Shown here: positions 1-4,573 of the stretch, one piece after another
Layout of the letters: each line of letters begins with the position of its first letter
Numbering within the stretch: position 1 is the first letter of the stretch
Origin: an uncultured Faecalibacterium sp.
GTDB taxonomy: Bacteria > Bacillota > Clostridia > Oscillospirales > Ruminococcaceae
Reading direction: 5' to 3'
Assembly: GCA_934561115.1 (NCBI GenBank)
Contig: CAKTFS010000054.1
Location: 1 to 6,918 of the forward strand
DNA length: 6,918 nt
The notes under the pieces: generated by a model
The model's input: only the letters and a program-made list of their open reading frames with translations
Databases searched by the model: none
Told to the model about the DNA's origin: nothing
Position numbers and translations under genes: made by a program

Positions 1-77
1 TGGTGCGATGGAAGGGACTCGAACCCCCGGCCTACTGATTCGTAGTCAGTCACTCTATCCAGCTGAGCTACCAACGC
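1..77 (-). tRNA. tRNA-Arg (anticodon ACG)
   Basis: Read on the minus strand, the sequence folds as a complete cloverleaf: 7-bp acceptor stem, D arm starting GCTC, anticodon stem ACTGA/TCAGT around loop CTACGAA, a 5-nt variable loop, and a T arm with loop TTCGAGT. The anticodon is ACG (plus positions 41-43), so it inserts arginine. A34 is expected to be edited to inosine by TadA, allowing CGU, CGC and CGA to be read. The 3' CCA is encoded and is the first thing in the window (positions 1-3). Two details are odd. The acceptor stem has a U-U mismatch at position pair 4-69, and the T stem has two G-U pairs at its base. Otherwise the invariant positions (U8, T54-T55-C56, A58) are present, so it should be functional. 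Confidence 0.97.
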
Positions 78-81
78 ATAC

Positions 82-95
82 GTTCCGTTCGGAAC
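82..95. repeat. inverted repeat in the tRNA-Arg 5' leader
   Basis: GTTCCG-TT-CGGAAC forms a 6-bp inverted repeat just upstream of the mature tRNA 5' end and at, or a few bases after, the predicted transcription start. It could be a small leader hairpin that RNase P removes with the leader, or an operator overlapping the start site. The sequence cannot tell these apart. Confidence 0.5.
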
Positions 96-102
96 ATGAT
101 GT

Positions 103-131
103 ATTTTATCACGAAGGGCAGGGTTTGTCAA
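103..131 (-). promoter_or_regulatory. sigma-A promoter of tRNA-Arg
   Basis: On the minus strand a perfect -35 box TTGACA (plus 126-131) and a -10 box TAAAAT (plus 103-108) are separated by exactly 17 bp. Transcription would start near position 96 and give a leader of about 20 nt before the tRNA. This is what a highly expressed stable-RNA gene should have. Confidence 0.9.
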
Positions 132-165
132 CAGCTTTTTTAAAATAATTTTATATTTTCCGAAA
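132..165 (-). promoter_or_regulatory. possible UP element of the tRNA promoter
   Basis: An almost pure A/T stretch with phased A and T tracts lies directly upstream of the tRNA -35 box (read on the minus strand). It stands out in an otherwise G+C-rich window. Stable-RNA promoters often have such tracts as contact sites for the RNA polymerase alpha subunit. The assignment rests only on composition and position. Confidence 0.45.
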
Positions 166-385
166 AAGAACGTCTTTTCTTTGATTTTACTGCGGCTTTT
201 CTGTAAACCTTCTGCCGCCCCGGCGCAAAAAGCGGCTTTTACAGCCGTTTTCGCCCGCCGGGCGGGGGATACAGCAGGTGCAGATACACAAAAATATTGG
301 TTTTTCCTGTGCAGTCTGTCTATGAGCGAGGAAACAGAACCTACTGCACGCCTTGTACCCGTGTACGGGCAGGCACCCGTTTTCT
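166..385. other. intergenic spacer with no gene seen
   Basis: I see no credible gene between the tRNA promoter and the sdaAA terminator. The one open frame here (positions 181-390, plus strand) would begin with TTG, has no convincing ribosome binding site, and encodes a composition unlike its neighbours. The spacer contains several short G+C-rich hairpins, including CCCGT/ACGGG repeats around 357-380, none with strong regulatory features. Confidence 0.6.
227..251. terminator. weak bidirectional terminator-like hairpin
   Basis: CGGCT-TTTAC-AGCCG (233-247) is a 5-bp hairpin followed by TTTT on the plus strand and, after one C, TTTTT on the minus strand. It could act as a back-up terminator between the sdaAA operon and the tRNA promoter. 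The stem is short, so this is only suggestive. Confidence 0.3.
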
Positions 386-412
386 CATAAAAGCCGGGGG
401 CAGCGCCCCGGC
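386..412 (-). terminator. rho-independent terminator of the sdaAB-sdaAA operon
   Basis: Directly after the sdaAA stop codon on the minus strand, GCCGGGG (plus 406-412) pairs with CCCCGGC (plus 393-399) across a 6-nt loop. It is followed by TTTTAT (plus 387-392). The 7-bp all-G/C stem plus a short U-run is a standard intrinsic terminator. Its sequence is unrelated to the three terminators on the right side of the window. Confidence 0.82.
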
Positions 413-1288
413 TCAGTCCTCCTGCGCCAGCTGACGGGCGATTTTTACGCCGGTGGGGGTGGCGGCAAGGCCGCCCTGACCGGTCTCGCGCAGGTCGGGG
501 GAGAGCAGGCTGCCCACGCGGCCCATGGCGTCGATGACCTCATCGCAGGGGATGGCGTAGTCCACCCCGGCCAGCGCCATGTTGGCGCAGGAGACCGCGT
601 TCACCGCGCCAACCACATTGCGCTTGATGCAGGGCACTTCCACCAGACCCGCCACCGGGTCGCAGACCAGACCCAGCAGGTTGCCCAGCGCCATGGCGGC
701 GGCAGCGGCACACTGCTCCGGGGTGCCGCCCTTCAGGTTACACAGGGCGGCGGCGGCCATGGCGCTGGCAGCGCCAACCTCGGCCTGACAGCCGCCCTCT
801 GCGCCCGCCAGCGTGGCGCGGGCAGCGATGACCTGCCCGAAGCCTGCTGCCACATACAGCGCGTCGCAGACGGCGTCCTCGTCTGCCTGGCCGGCGCGTG
901 CCAGCGGCAGCAGCACCGCCGGCAGCACCCCGCAGCTGCCCGCCGTGGGCGCGGCTACGATGCGCTTCATGCAGGCGTTGCACTCGGCGGTCTTCAGAGC
1001 TTCTGCCGTGACGGCGGCCAGATAGTCATCGCCCAGCAGACGCCCCTGCTGCCACGCCTGCTCCACCTTGGCGGCATCGCCGCCGGAAAGGCCGCTGCGG
1101 CTGCGCTGCGCGGGGTCGTATTCCTGACTGGTGGCCTGCATCACCTGCCACAGGTGCCGCATGGCGGCGCGGCTGTGCGCCTCGGTCAGGCGGCTCTCTT
1201 CCAAATCGCTGCGCAGCACCGCTTCTGCCAGCGTGATTTTCTGGCTGCGGGCAGCAGCCAGCATCTCTTCACAGGACAAAAATGCCAT
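413..1288 (-). CDS. sdaAA: L-serine dehydratase, iron-sulfur-dependent, alpha subunit
   Basis: The 291-residue product is the catalytic-cluster subunit of the oxygen-sensitive [4Fe-4S] L-serine dehydratase, which converts L-serine to pyruvate and ammonia in the cytoplasm. Family hallmarks are visible: APTAGSCG at residues 113-120, GGCQAEVG at 165-172 and the CDPVAGLVEVPC segment at 209-220. Cys167, Cys209 and Cys220 have the 42- and 11-residue spacings I recall for the three cluster-ligating cysteines of this family. The length matches Gram-positive SdaAA proteins of about 300 residues. The start is the ATG at 1286-1288, preceded by GGAGG with an 8-nt spacer, which lies inside the end of sdaAB. 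Only 3 nt separate the sdaAB stop from this start, so the two genes are one operon and are probably translationally coupled. An intrinsic terminator follows the stop codon immediately. Confidence 0.97.
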   Translation of the reverse strand: MAFLSCEEMLAAARSQKITLAEAVLRSDLEESRLTEAHSRAAMRHLWQVMQATSQEYDPAQRSRSGLSGGDAAKVEQAWQQGRLLGDDYLAAVTAEALKTAECNACMKRIVAAPTAGSCGVLPAVLLPLARAGQADEDAVCDALYVAAGFGQVIAARATLAGAEGGCQAEVGAASAMAAAALCNLKGGTPEQCAAAAAMALGNLLGLVCDPVAGLVEVPCIKRNVVGAVNAVSCANMALAGVDYAIPCDEVIDAMGRVGSLLSPDLRETGQGGLAATPTGVKIARQLAQED

Positions 1289-1291
1289 GGC

Positions 1292-1972
1292 TCATTCCTC
1301 CGTTTCTTCCGGCTCGTCCACGTTCAGGCAGGTCACCTTCAGCAGACCCGGCATCACCGCCAGCTGCCGCTCCAGCGCGTGGGGGATGTGGGAGTCGCAC
1401 TCCAGCACCATCACCGCATAGCCGCCCGCGGCGGCGCGGAACACCTGCATGGACGCAATATTGATGCGCCGCAGCGCCAGCGCCATGGTCACCTCGGCAA
1501 TGCAGCCGGGGGTGTCCTCGTTGTGGATGATCAGGGTGTTGCTGTCCCCGCCAAAATCCGCCGGGACACCGTCGATTTCCGTCACACGGATGCGTCCGCC
1601 GCCCACCGATGCCGCCTTGAGCGAAAGCTGCCGCCCGGTGCGGCTGGTCAGGGTGAGCACGGCGGTGTTGGGGTGGGCAGAGCGCAGCTCTACCGGGTGG
1701 ATGCTGAACTGCATCCCCTGCTGCGCGGCCAGCGCAAAGCTGTCCGGCAGGCGGGGGTCGTCCGGGCGCAGACCCAGCAGCCCCGCCACCAAGGCGCGGT
1801 CGGTGCCGTGGCCCTTGCCGGTGGTGGCAAAGCTGCCGTACAGGCCGATATCTGCCTGCGCCGGAACCTCGCCCAGAAGCTTTTGTGCGGTATAGCCGAT
1901 CTTTGCCGCACCGGCGGTGTGGCTGGAGGAGGGTCCGATCATCACCGGGCCCAGAACATCAAATAATCGCAT
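1292..1972 (-). CDS. sdaAB: L-serine dehydratase, iron-sulfur-dependent, beta subunit
   Basis: The 226-residue product is the partner of SdaAA in the two-subunit L-serine dehydratase. The N-terminal part is the SDH-beta domain, with the signature GPSSSHTAG at residues 13-21 and ASVGGG at 121-126. A C-terminal ACT domain spans about residues 144-216 (DSNTLIIHNEDTPG onward) and is likely a ligand-binding or regulatory module. An upstream in-frame ATG (2069-2071) would add 33 basic residues. I reject it because family homology begins at MRLFDVLGP and the ATG at 1970-1972 has GGAAGG 9 nt upstream. The length agrees with Gram-positive SdaAB of about 220 residues. The gene is first in the operon and is transcribed divergently from tig. 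The C-terminal tail after the ACT domain is short and acidic. Confidence 0.97.
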   Translation of the reverse strand: MRLFDVLGPVMIGPSSSHTAGAAKIGYTAQKLLGEVPAQADIGLYGSFATTGKGHGTDRALVAGLLGLRPDDPRLPDSFALAAQQGMQFSIHPVELRSAHPNTAVLTLTSRTGRQLSLKAASVGGGRIRVTEIDGVPADFGGDSNTLIIHNEDTPGCIAEVTMALALRRINIASMQVFRAAAGGYAVMVLECDSHIPHALERQLAVMPGLLKVTCLNVDEPEETEE

Positions 1973-1981
1973 AGGGGACAG

Positions 1982-1990
1982 CCTTCCTTT
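1982..1990 (-). promoter_or_regulatory. ribosome binding site deciding the sdaAB start
   Basis: On the minus strand AAAGGAAGG lies 9 nt before the ATG at 1970-1972. It supports that start over the longer in-frame alternative at 2069-2071. Confidence 0.75.
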
Positions 1991-2007
1991 CCTGAGGGGT
2001 TTCCCAC

Positions 2008-2034
2008 TTTTGCGCGGCAGCTGCTGCCGCAAAA
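2008..2034 (-). other. stem-loop in the sdaAB 5' leader
   Basis: GCGGCAG and CTGCCGC (2014-2020 and 2024-2030) form a perfect 7-bp stem with a 3-nt loop. TTTT and AAAA outer arms extend it across a 2-nt bulge. It lies in the predicted leader of about 115 nt, between the sdaAB promoter and ribosome binding site. No U-run follows it, so it is not a terminator. It could stabilise the message or affect translation, but I do not recognise it as a riboswitch. Confidence 0.55.
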
Positions 2035-2094
2035 CGCGCTTTTTCCTGTTTGAATGGACAAAAATTGCCAAAAGGGCACATTTTTATCAAGTTT

Positions 2095-2100
2095 ATTATA
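2095..2100 (-). promoter_or_regulatory. probable -10 box of the sdaAB-sdaAA promoter
   Basis: On the minus strand a perfect TATAAT lies about 122 bp upstream of the sdaAB start codon. The sequence at -35 distance (around 2117-2123, AGCACA or TAGCAC) matches TTGACA poorly, so the promoter may need an activator or be weak. The -35 position overlaps the -10 box of the divergent tig promoter. Confidence 0.6.
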
Positions 2101-2118
2101 CCGCTTTTGCTGCACTTG

Positions 2119-2127
2119 TGCTATAAT
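2119..2127 (+). promoter_or_regulatory. extended -10 promoter of tig
   Basis: TGC-TATAAT is a perfect extended -10 element (TGnTATAAT). It can work without a good -35 box, and here the -35 position (TACCGC) is poor. The start would be near 2134, giving a leader of about 93 nt that contains a G+C-rich hairpin-forming segment (GCTGC at 2170-2174 with GCAGC at 2181-2185). Confidence 0.7.
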
Positions 2128-2212
2128 AACTTTACTAATGTTTGAAAATGTCCCCAAAATGGCGTTCCGGCTGCTGCCTTGCAGCGCCGCCCCGCCGCCA
2201 AGGGAACAACAC

Positions 2213-2218
2213 GGAGGG
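2213..2218 (+). promoter_or_regulatory. ribosome binding site of tig
   Basis: GGAGGG lies 8 nt before the ATG at 2227. It selects this start over the in-frame TTG at 2179, which would add 16 residues that do not belong to the trigger factor fold. Confidence 0.85.
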
Positions 2219-2226
2219 TAGATCCT

Positions 2227-3531
2227 ATGAAACTGGTAAGCGTGGAAACTCCTGAAAAGAGTGTCTGCAAAATGACCTTCAGCGCTACGGCTGAGGAACT
2301 GGAGACCGCCTCCAATGCGGTCTATGAGCGCACCCGCGCCACTTATACCATCAAGGGCTTCCAGAAGGGCGAGGCCGACCGCGCACAGATCGAGGCTGAC
2401 CGCGGCGAGCACACCTTCTGGTACGATGCCATCAACGACCTGATGGATCAGGATGTGCCTGCTTTGTACGAGGCTGCCTTGAAAGAACACGGCTTTGCGC
2501 CGGTAGATGATCCCAGCTACGATCTGGTAAGCGTGAAAAAGGACGAGGGCTTTGTGGCTACCGCCACCGTGGCGCTGCAGCCCGAGCTGAAGCTGACCAA
2601 GACCACCGGCTTTACCTCCCAGTGCGTCACCCCGGAGGTGACCGACAAGGAGATCGACACGGTGCTGGAGCGCCGCCGCAATTATGCCGCAGAGCTGGTG
2701 CCCCACAAGGGCCCCGCTGTGAAGGGCAATGTGGTGCACATGGACTTTGAGGGTCTTCTGGACGGTGTGGCCTTTGCGGGCGGCACGGCAAAGGATCAGT
2801 CCGTGCAGTTGGGCAGCGGCCGCATGATCCCCGGCTTCGAGGACGGCATTCTGGGCCACAAGGCAGGGGACGAGTTCGAGATCAACGTCACCTTCCCCCA
2901 GAACTACCCCAACAAGGAGCTGGCCGGCAAGCCTGTCGTGTTCAAGATCAAGCTGCATGACGTGTGCGTGCGTCAGCTGCCTGCCCTGAACAGCGATTTT
3001 GCCAAGAAGATGGGCAAGGAGACCATGGAGGAGTACCGCGCCTTTGTGAAGCAGCAGCTGTTCGACGGCCGTCACGGCGGTGCGCTGAACCACGCCAAGG
3101 ACATGATCCTTGGTCAGCTGGCCGATGCAGCCGAGGGCGAGATCCCCAGCATTCTGGTGGAAAACGCCTACCAACAGCAGATGCAGGTCATTCAGCAGCA
3201 GCTGCAGATGCAGCGCATGAGCCTGAACACCTACCTGAGCCAGATCCATGAGACCCGCGAGAGCTTTACTGCCAAGGTGCGTACCGCCGCAGAGAAGAAC
3301 ACCCGCGCCCGCATGGCTCTGCTGCAGATCGCACAGCAGGAGAGCCTGCTGCCCACCGACGAGGAGATCGACAAGCAGCTGGCTGAGCGCGCCGAGAAGA
3401 CCAAAAAGACGGTCGAGGAGATCAAGGCCGGCACCGACGTTGCCGCCCTGCGCCGCAACGAGGGCATCCGCAAGGCTGCCGATTGGGTCATCGACCACTC
3501 CACCATCGAGGAAAAGGTAGAGAGCAAGTAA
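2227..3531 (+). CDS. tig: trigger factor (ribosome-associated chaperone and peptidyl-prolyl isomerase)
   Basis: The 434-residue product has the three-part layout of trigger factor, which binds the ribosome at the peptide exit and holds emerging chains. An N-terminal ribosome-binding domain covers about residues 1-120. An FKBP-type prolyl isomerase domain covers about 163-245 (VKGNVVHMDFEGLLDG, then GSGRMIPGFEDGILGHKAGDE). The C-terminal helical arms covering about 250-434 are rich in Gln and charged residues. Length is normal for the family (E. coli about 432). The oddity is the ribosome-docking signature: the family's GFRKGKxP is here GFQKGEAD (residues 44-51), so the arginine, second lysine and proline are lost and an acidic residue is gained. 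The gene stands alone with its own promoter and a strong terminator; clpP/clpX, frequent neighbours of tig, are not in view. It may be the only trigger factor or a diverged paralogue. Confidence 0.95.
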   Translation: MKLVSVETPEKSVCKMTFSATAEELETASNAVYERTRATYTIKGFQKGEADRAQIEADRGEHTFWYDAINDLMDQDVPALYEAALKEHGFAPVDDPSYDLVSVKKDEGFVATATVALQPELKLTKTTGFTSQCVTPEVTDKEIDTVLERRRNYAAELVPHKGPAVKGNVVHMDFEGLLDGVAFAGGTAKDQSVQLGSGRMIPGFEDGILGHKAGDEFEINVTFPQNYPNKELAGKPVVFKIKLHDVCVRQLPALNSDFAKKMGKETMEEYRAFVKQQLFDGRHGGALNHAKDMILGQLADAAEGEIPSILVENAYQQQMQVIQQQLQMQRMSLNTYLSQIHETRESFTAKVRTAAEKNTRARMALLQIAQQESLLPTDEEIDKQLAERAEKTKKTVEEIKAGTDVAALRRNEGIRKAADWVIDHSTIEEKVESK

Positions 3532-3537
3532 GCGCTG

Positions 3538-3634
3538 ACGGTTTGGAATGCGCTCCGCTTTGCTCTGCGCATCAATAGCGGAAAAATCTTTTTAATTTCG
3601 GGACACCGGAGCGTCTGCGGACGCTCCGGTGTCC
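3538..3634 (+). repeat. two-part 3' element, tig copy
   Basis: This stretch begins 6 nt after the tig stop and matches the region downstream of feoAB on the opposite strand over its whole length, except for a variable A/T-rich middle. The first module starts GAATGCGCTCCGC. It contains ATGCGC (3548-3553) complementary to GCGCAT (3567-3572), and TCCGCT (3554-3559) complementary to AGCGGA (3577-3582). These are interleaved in A-B-A'-B' order, so they form either a pseudoknot or two mutually exclusive hairpins. The second module is the terminator hairpin. The boundaries are set by the pairwise comparison only. Confidence 0.75.
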
Positions 3635-3640
3635 TTTTTT
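3601..3640 (+). terminator. rho-independent terminator of tig
   Basis: GGACACCGGAGCGTC pairs perfectly with GACGCTCCGGTGTCC over 15 bp around the loop TGCG (3616-3619). TTTTTT follows at 3635-3640. It is a very strong intrinsic terminator. Its inner 24 bp are identical to the feoAB terminator read in the sense direction. Confidence 0.96.
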
Positions 3641-3650
3641 CACGGAAGAT

Positions 3651-3690
3651 AAAAAACAAATGCCGGACAGTCCGCAGACCGCCCGGCATT
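3651..3690 (-). terminator. rho-independent terminator of the marR-type gene
   Basis: On the minus strand AATGCCGGGCGGTC pairs with GACTGTCCGGCATT over 14 bp, including two G-U pairs, around the loop TGCG. GTTTTTT follows (plus 3651-3657). It sits tail-to-tail with the tig terminator. It is a variant of the same hairpin family, with changes on both sides of the stem that keep the pairing. Confidence 0.92.
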
Positions 3691-3704
3691 GGCTGTATAA
3701 ACCC

Positions 3705-4139
3705 TTATGAAAATTGCAGCAGGATGTCGTCCAGATTTTTCCCGATGACCTCCATGGTGCGGAAGAACGCCTCCCGGGTGGCGGCATCGGTGTTGTGCAG
3801 CAGGCGGGCAAAAAAGCGCTCCTGCACCTCGCGCCCCCGCGCGATGACCGGCTGCGCCTTTTCCGTGCACAGCAGCTGGGTCTTGCGGCGGTCGCCCGCC
3901 ACGGCGCGGCGCTCCAGATACCCCTCCTGCACCAGACGGTCCACGTTTACCGAAACGAGATTTGCCTTAATTTTGCGGATCTCCACGATATCCCGGGCGG
4001 TGGTGCAGTCCGGGTTGTTGGCTAAAAACATCAGGATATCAAAGGCGGTCTGAGGCAGCTTGAGCTCCTGACACAGCGGTTTGCACATGGCATTGTAGGC
4101 CTGCGCGGTCTTGAAGCTGATCTCTATGGTAGGGTTCAT
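3705..4139 (-). CDS. MarR-family transcriptional regulator
   Basis: The 144-residue product has the size and layout of a MarR-type winged helix-turn-helix dimer. A helical N-terminus is followed by the DNA-binding core at about residues 28-95 (LPQTAFDILMFLANNPDCTT, then a recognition-helix region near RKIKANLVSVNVDRLV). The beta-wing carries the family-type DRRKTQLLCTEKA segment at 83-95. C-terminal helices form the dimer interface. The ATG at 4137-4139 has AGGAG 6 nt upstream. The gene has its own consensus promoter and a palindrome over the start point, which suggests autoregulation. The ligand and targets cannot be read from the sequence. It lies downstream of feoAB on the same strand, so a role in iron or metal response is possible. 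However, 434 bp with a terminator and a repeat separate the two genes. Cysteines at 19, 23, 45 and 91 could permit redox or metal sensing, but that is speculative. Confidence 0.93.
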   Translation of the reverse strand: MNPTIEISFKTAQAYNAMCKPLCQELKLPQTAFDILMFLANNPDCTTARDIVEIRKIKANLVSVNVDRLVQEGYLERRAVAGDRRKTQLLCTEKAQPVIARGREVQERFFARLLHNTDAATREAFFRTMEVIGKNLDDILLQFS

Positions 4140-4165
4140 GGGGTGCTCCTTTTGTTCTTATATAG

Positions 4166-4185
4166 ATAGTTCATTTTTGAAGTAT
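4166..4185. promoter_or_regulatory. candidate operator of the MarR-type regulator
   Basis: ATAGTTCA-TTTT-TGAAGTAT is an imperfect inverted repeat with 8-bp arms, one mismatched pair and a 4-bp spacer. It overlaps the end of the -10 box and the predicted start of the marR-type gene, where a bound dimer would block transcription. MarR proteins commonly bind palindromes of about this size in their own promoters. Binding itself is inferred. Confidence 0.6.
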
Positions 4186-4212
4186 TATAGTGCAGATAAG
4201 GGGAGATGTCAA
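4184..4212 (-). promoter_or_regulatory. consensus sigma-A promoter of the marR-type gene
   Basis: On the minus strand the -35 box TTGACA (plus 4207-4212) and the -10 box TATAAT (plus 4184-4189) both match the consensus perfectly and are 17 bp apart. Such a strong promoter on a regulator gene fits tight repression by its own product. Confidence 0.93.
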
Positions 4213-4246
4213 GTAAAAAAGAGAACCGGTGCCCATTGTACACGGT

Positions 4247-4399
4247 CAGCGTCCTCGCCCTCTCCGTCTGCTCACTACGTTCGCATCCACCTCTCCCAAA
4301 GGGAGAGGCCTTGGCAAAGAGATGAAGTTTGCGTGGACTGCCAAAGGCTCTCCCTTTGGGAGAGCTGGCGCGTTAGCGCCTGAGAGGGCGAGGATGCTG
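4247..4399. repeat. MITE-like palindromic intergenic repeat, about 153 bp
   Basis: The outer ends are inverted repeats: CAGCGTCCTCGCCCTCTC at 4247-4264 matches the reverse complement of the right end (4382-4399) with one mismatch. Inside, each arm holds its own small palindrome, CTCTCCC-AAA-GGGAGAG (4291-4307) and GCTCTCCC-TTT-GGGAGAGC (4347-4365). CCTTGGCA (4310-4317 region) pairs with TGCCAAAGG (4340-4348 region). The arms differ in one segment: the right arm has the hairpin GGCGC-GTTA-GCGCC (4367-4380), while the left has a longer unrelated stretch (about 4265-4290). There is no transposase and no clear target-site duplication. The structure is that of a small non-autonomous element or a clade-specific palindromic repeat. 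Confidence 0.8.
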
Positions 4400-4402
4400 C
4401 CC

Positions 4403-4435
4403 GCAGCGCCGCGCTTTCGCAGAAAGCGGCGTTGC
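4403..4435. other. G+C-rich stem-loop beside the palindromic repeat
   Basis: GCAGCGCC plus GCTTTC pairs with GAAAGC plus GGCGTTGC around the loop GCA, with a 2-nt bulge and one G-U pair. It lies between the palindromic repeat and the feoAB 3' element, directly followed by a smaller hairpin GCAAA-TGCTG-TTTGC (4434-4448). I see no gene here and do not know its function. It may be part of a larger composite repeat. Confidence 0.45.
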
Positions 4436-4467
4436 AAATGCTGTTTGCAGTTACGACCCATCCCGTG

Positions 4468-4508
4468 AAAATGCAATGCCGGAGCGTCCGCAGACGCTCC
4501 GGCATTGC
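4468..4508 (-). terminator. rho-independent terminator of feoAB
   Basis: On the minus strand GCAATGCCGGAGCGTC pairs perfectly with GACGCTCCGGCATTGC over 16 bp around the loop TGCG (plus 4489-4492). Only ATTTTC follows, so the U-run is weaker than for tig. The inner 24 bp are identical to the tig terminator read in its own sense direction. Confidence 0.85.
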
Positions 4509-4570
4509 TCTATTATAATAATATCTCCGCTGATGATGCGCAAAGCGAACGCGGAGCGCATTCAAATCGT
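4473..4570 (-). repeat. two-part 3' element, feoAB copy
   Basis: Starting 3 nt after the feoAB stop on the minus strand, this region aligns with the tig 3' element. It shares GAATGCGCTCCGC, TGCGCATCA, AGCGGA and the 24-bp terminator core in the same order and sense. The interleaved pairs are again present: GCGCAT/ATGCGC (plus 4556-4561 with 4536-4541) and GCGGA/TCCGC (plus 4551-4555 with 4526-4530). The A/T-rich middle differs between the copies. Two sense-oriented copies after unrelated genes imply a dispersed element with a 3'-end role. Confidence 0.75.
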
Positions 4571-4573
4571 TTT

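Noticed and set aside
1..77. tRNA-Arg as an integration site for a genomic island
   Set aside because: No integrase and no repeat of the tRNA 3' end is visible in the window, and sequence beyond the CCA end is not available.
181..390. A 69-codon open frame in the spacer between the tRNA and sdaAA
   Set aside because: It begins with TTG, lacks a convincing ribosome binding site and promoter, and its product shows no membrane segment pattern or motif.
353..1966. A 537-codon open frame on the plus strand, antisense to sdaAA and sdaAB
   Set aside because: The same codon-bias artefact: it covers two clearly conserved genes on the other strand and encodes an Ala/Gly/His/Gln-rich product with no domain.
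2128..2226. Riboswitch in the tig leader
   Set aside because: The leader has G+C-rich segments that can fold locally, but no conserved riboswitch motif, no terminator hairpin, and trigger factor is not a usual riboswitch target.
1942..3498. A 518-codon open frame on the minus strand, antisense to tig and the divergent promoter region
   Set aside because: It runs through the tig gene, both promoters and the sdaAB start, and encodes a Leu/His-rich product without recognisable motifs.
4247..4399. CRISPR array or attachment site at the palindromic repeat
   Set aside because: There are no regularly spaced direct repeats with unique spacers, no cas genes, and no integrase. The structure is inverted, not tandem.
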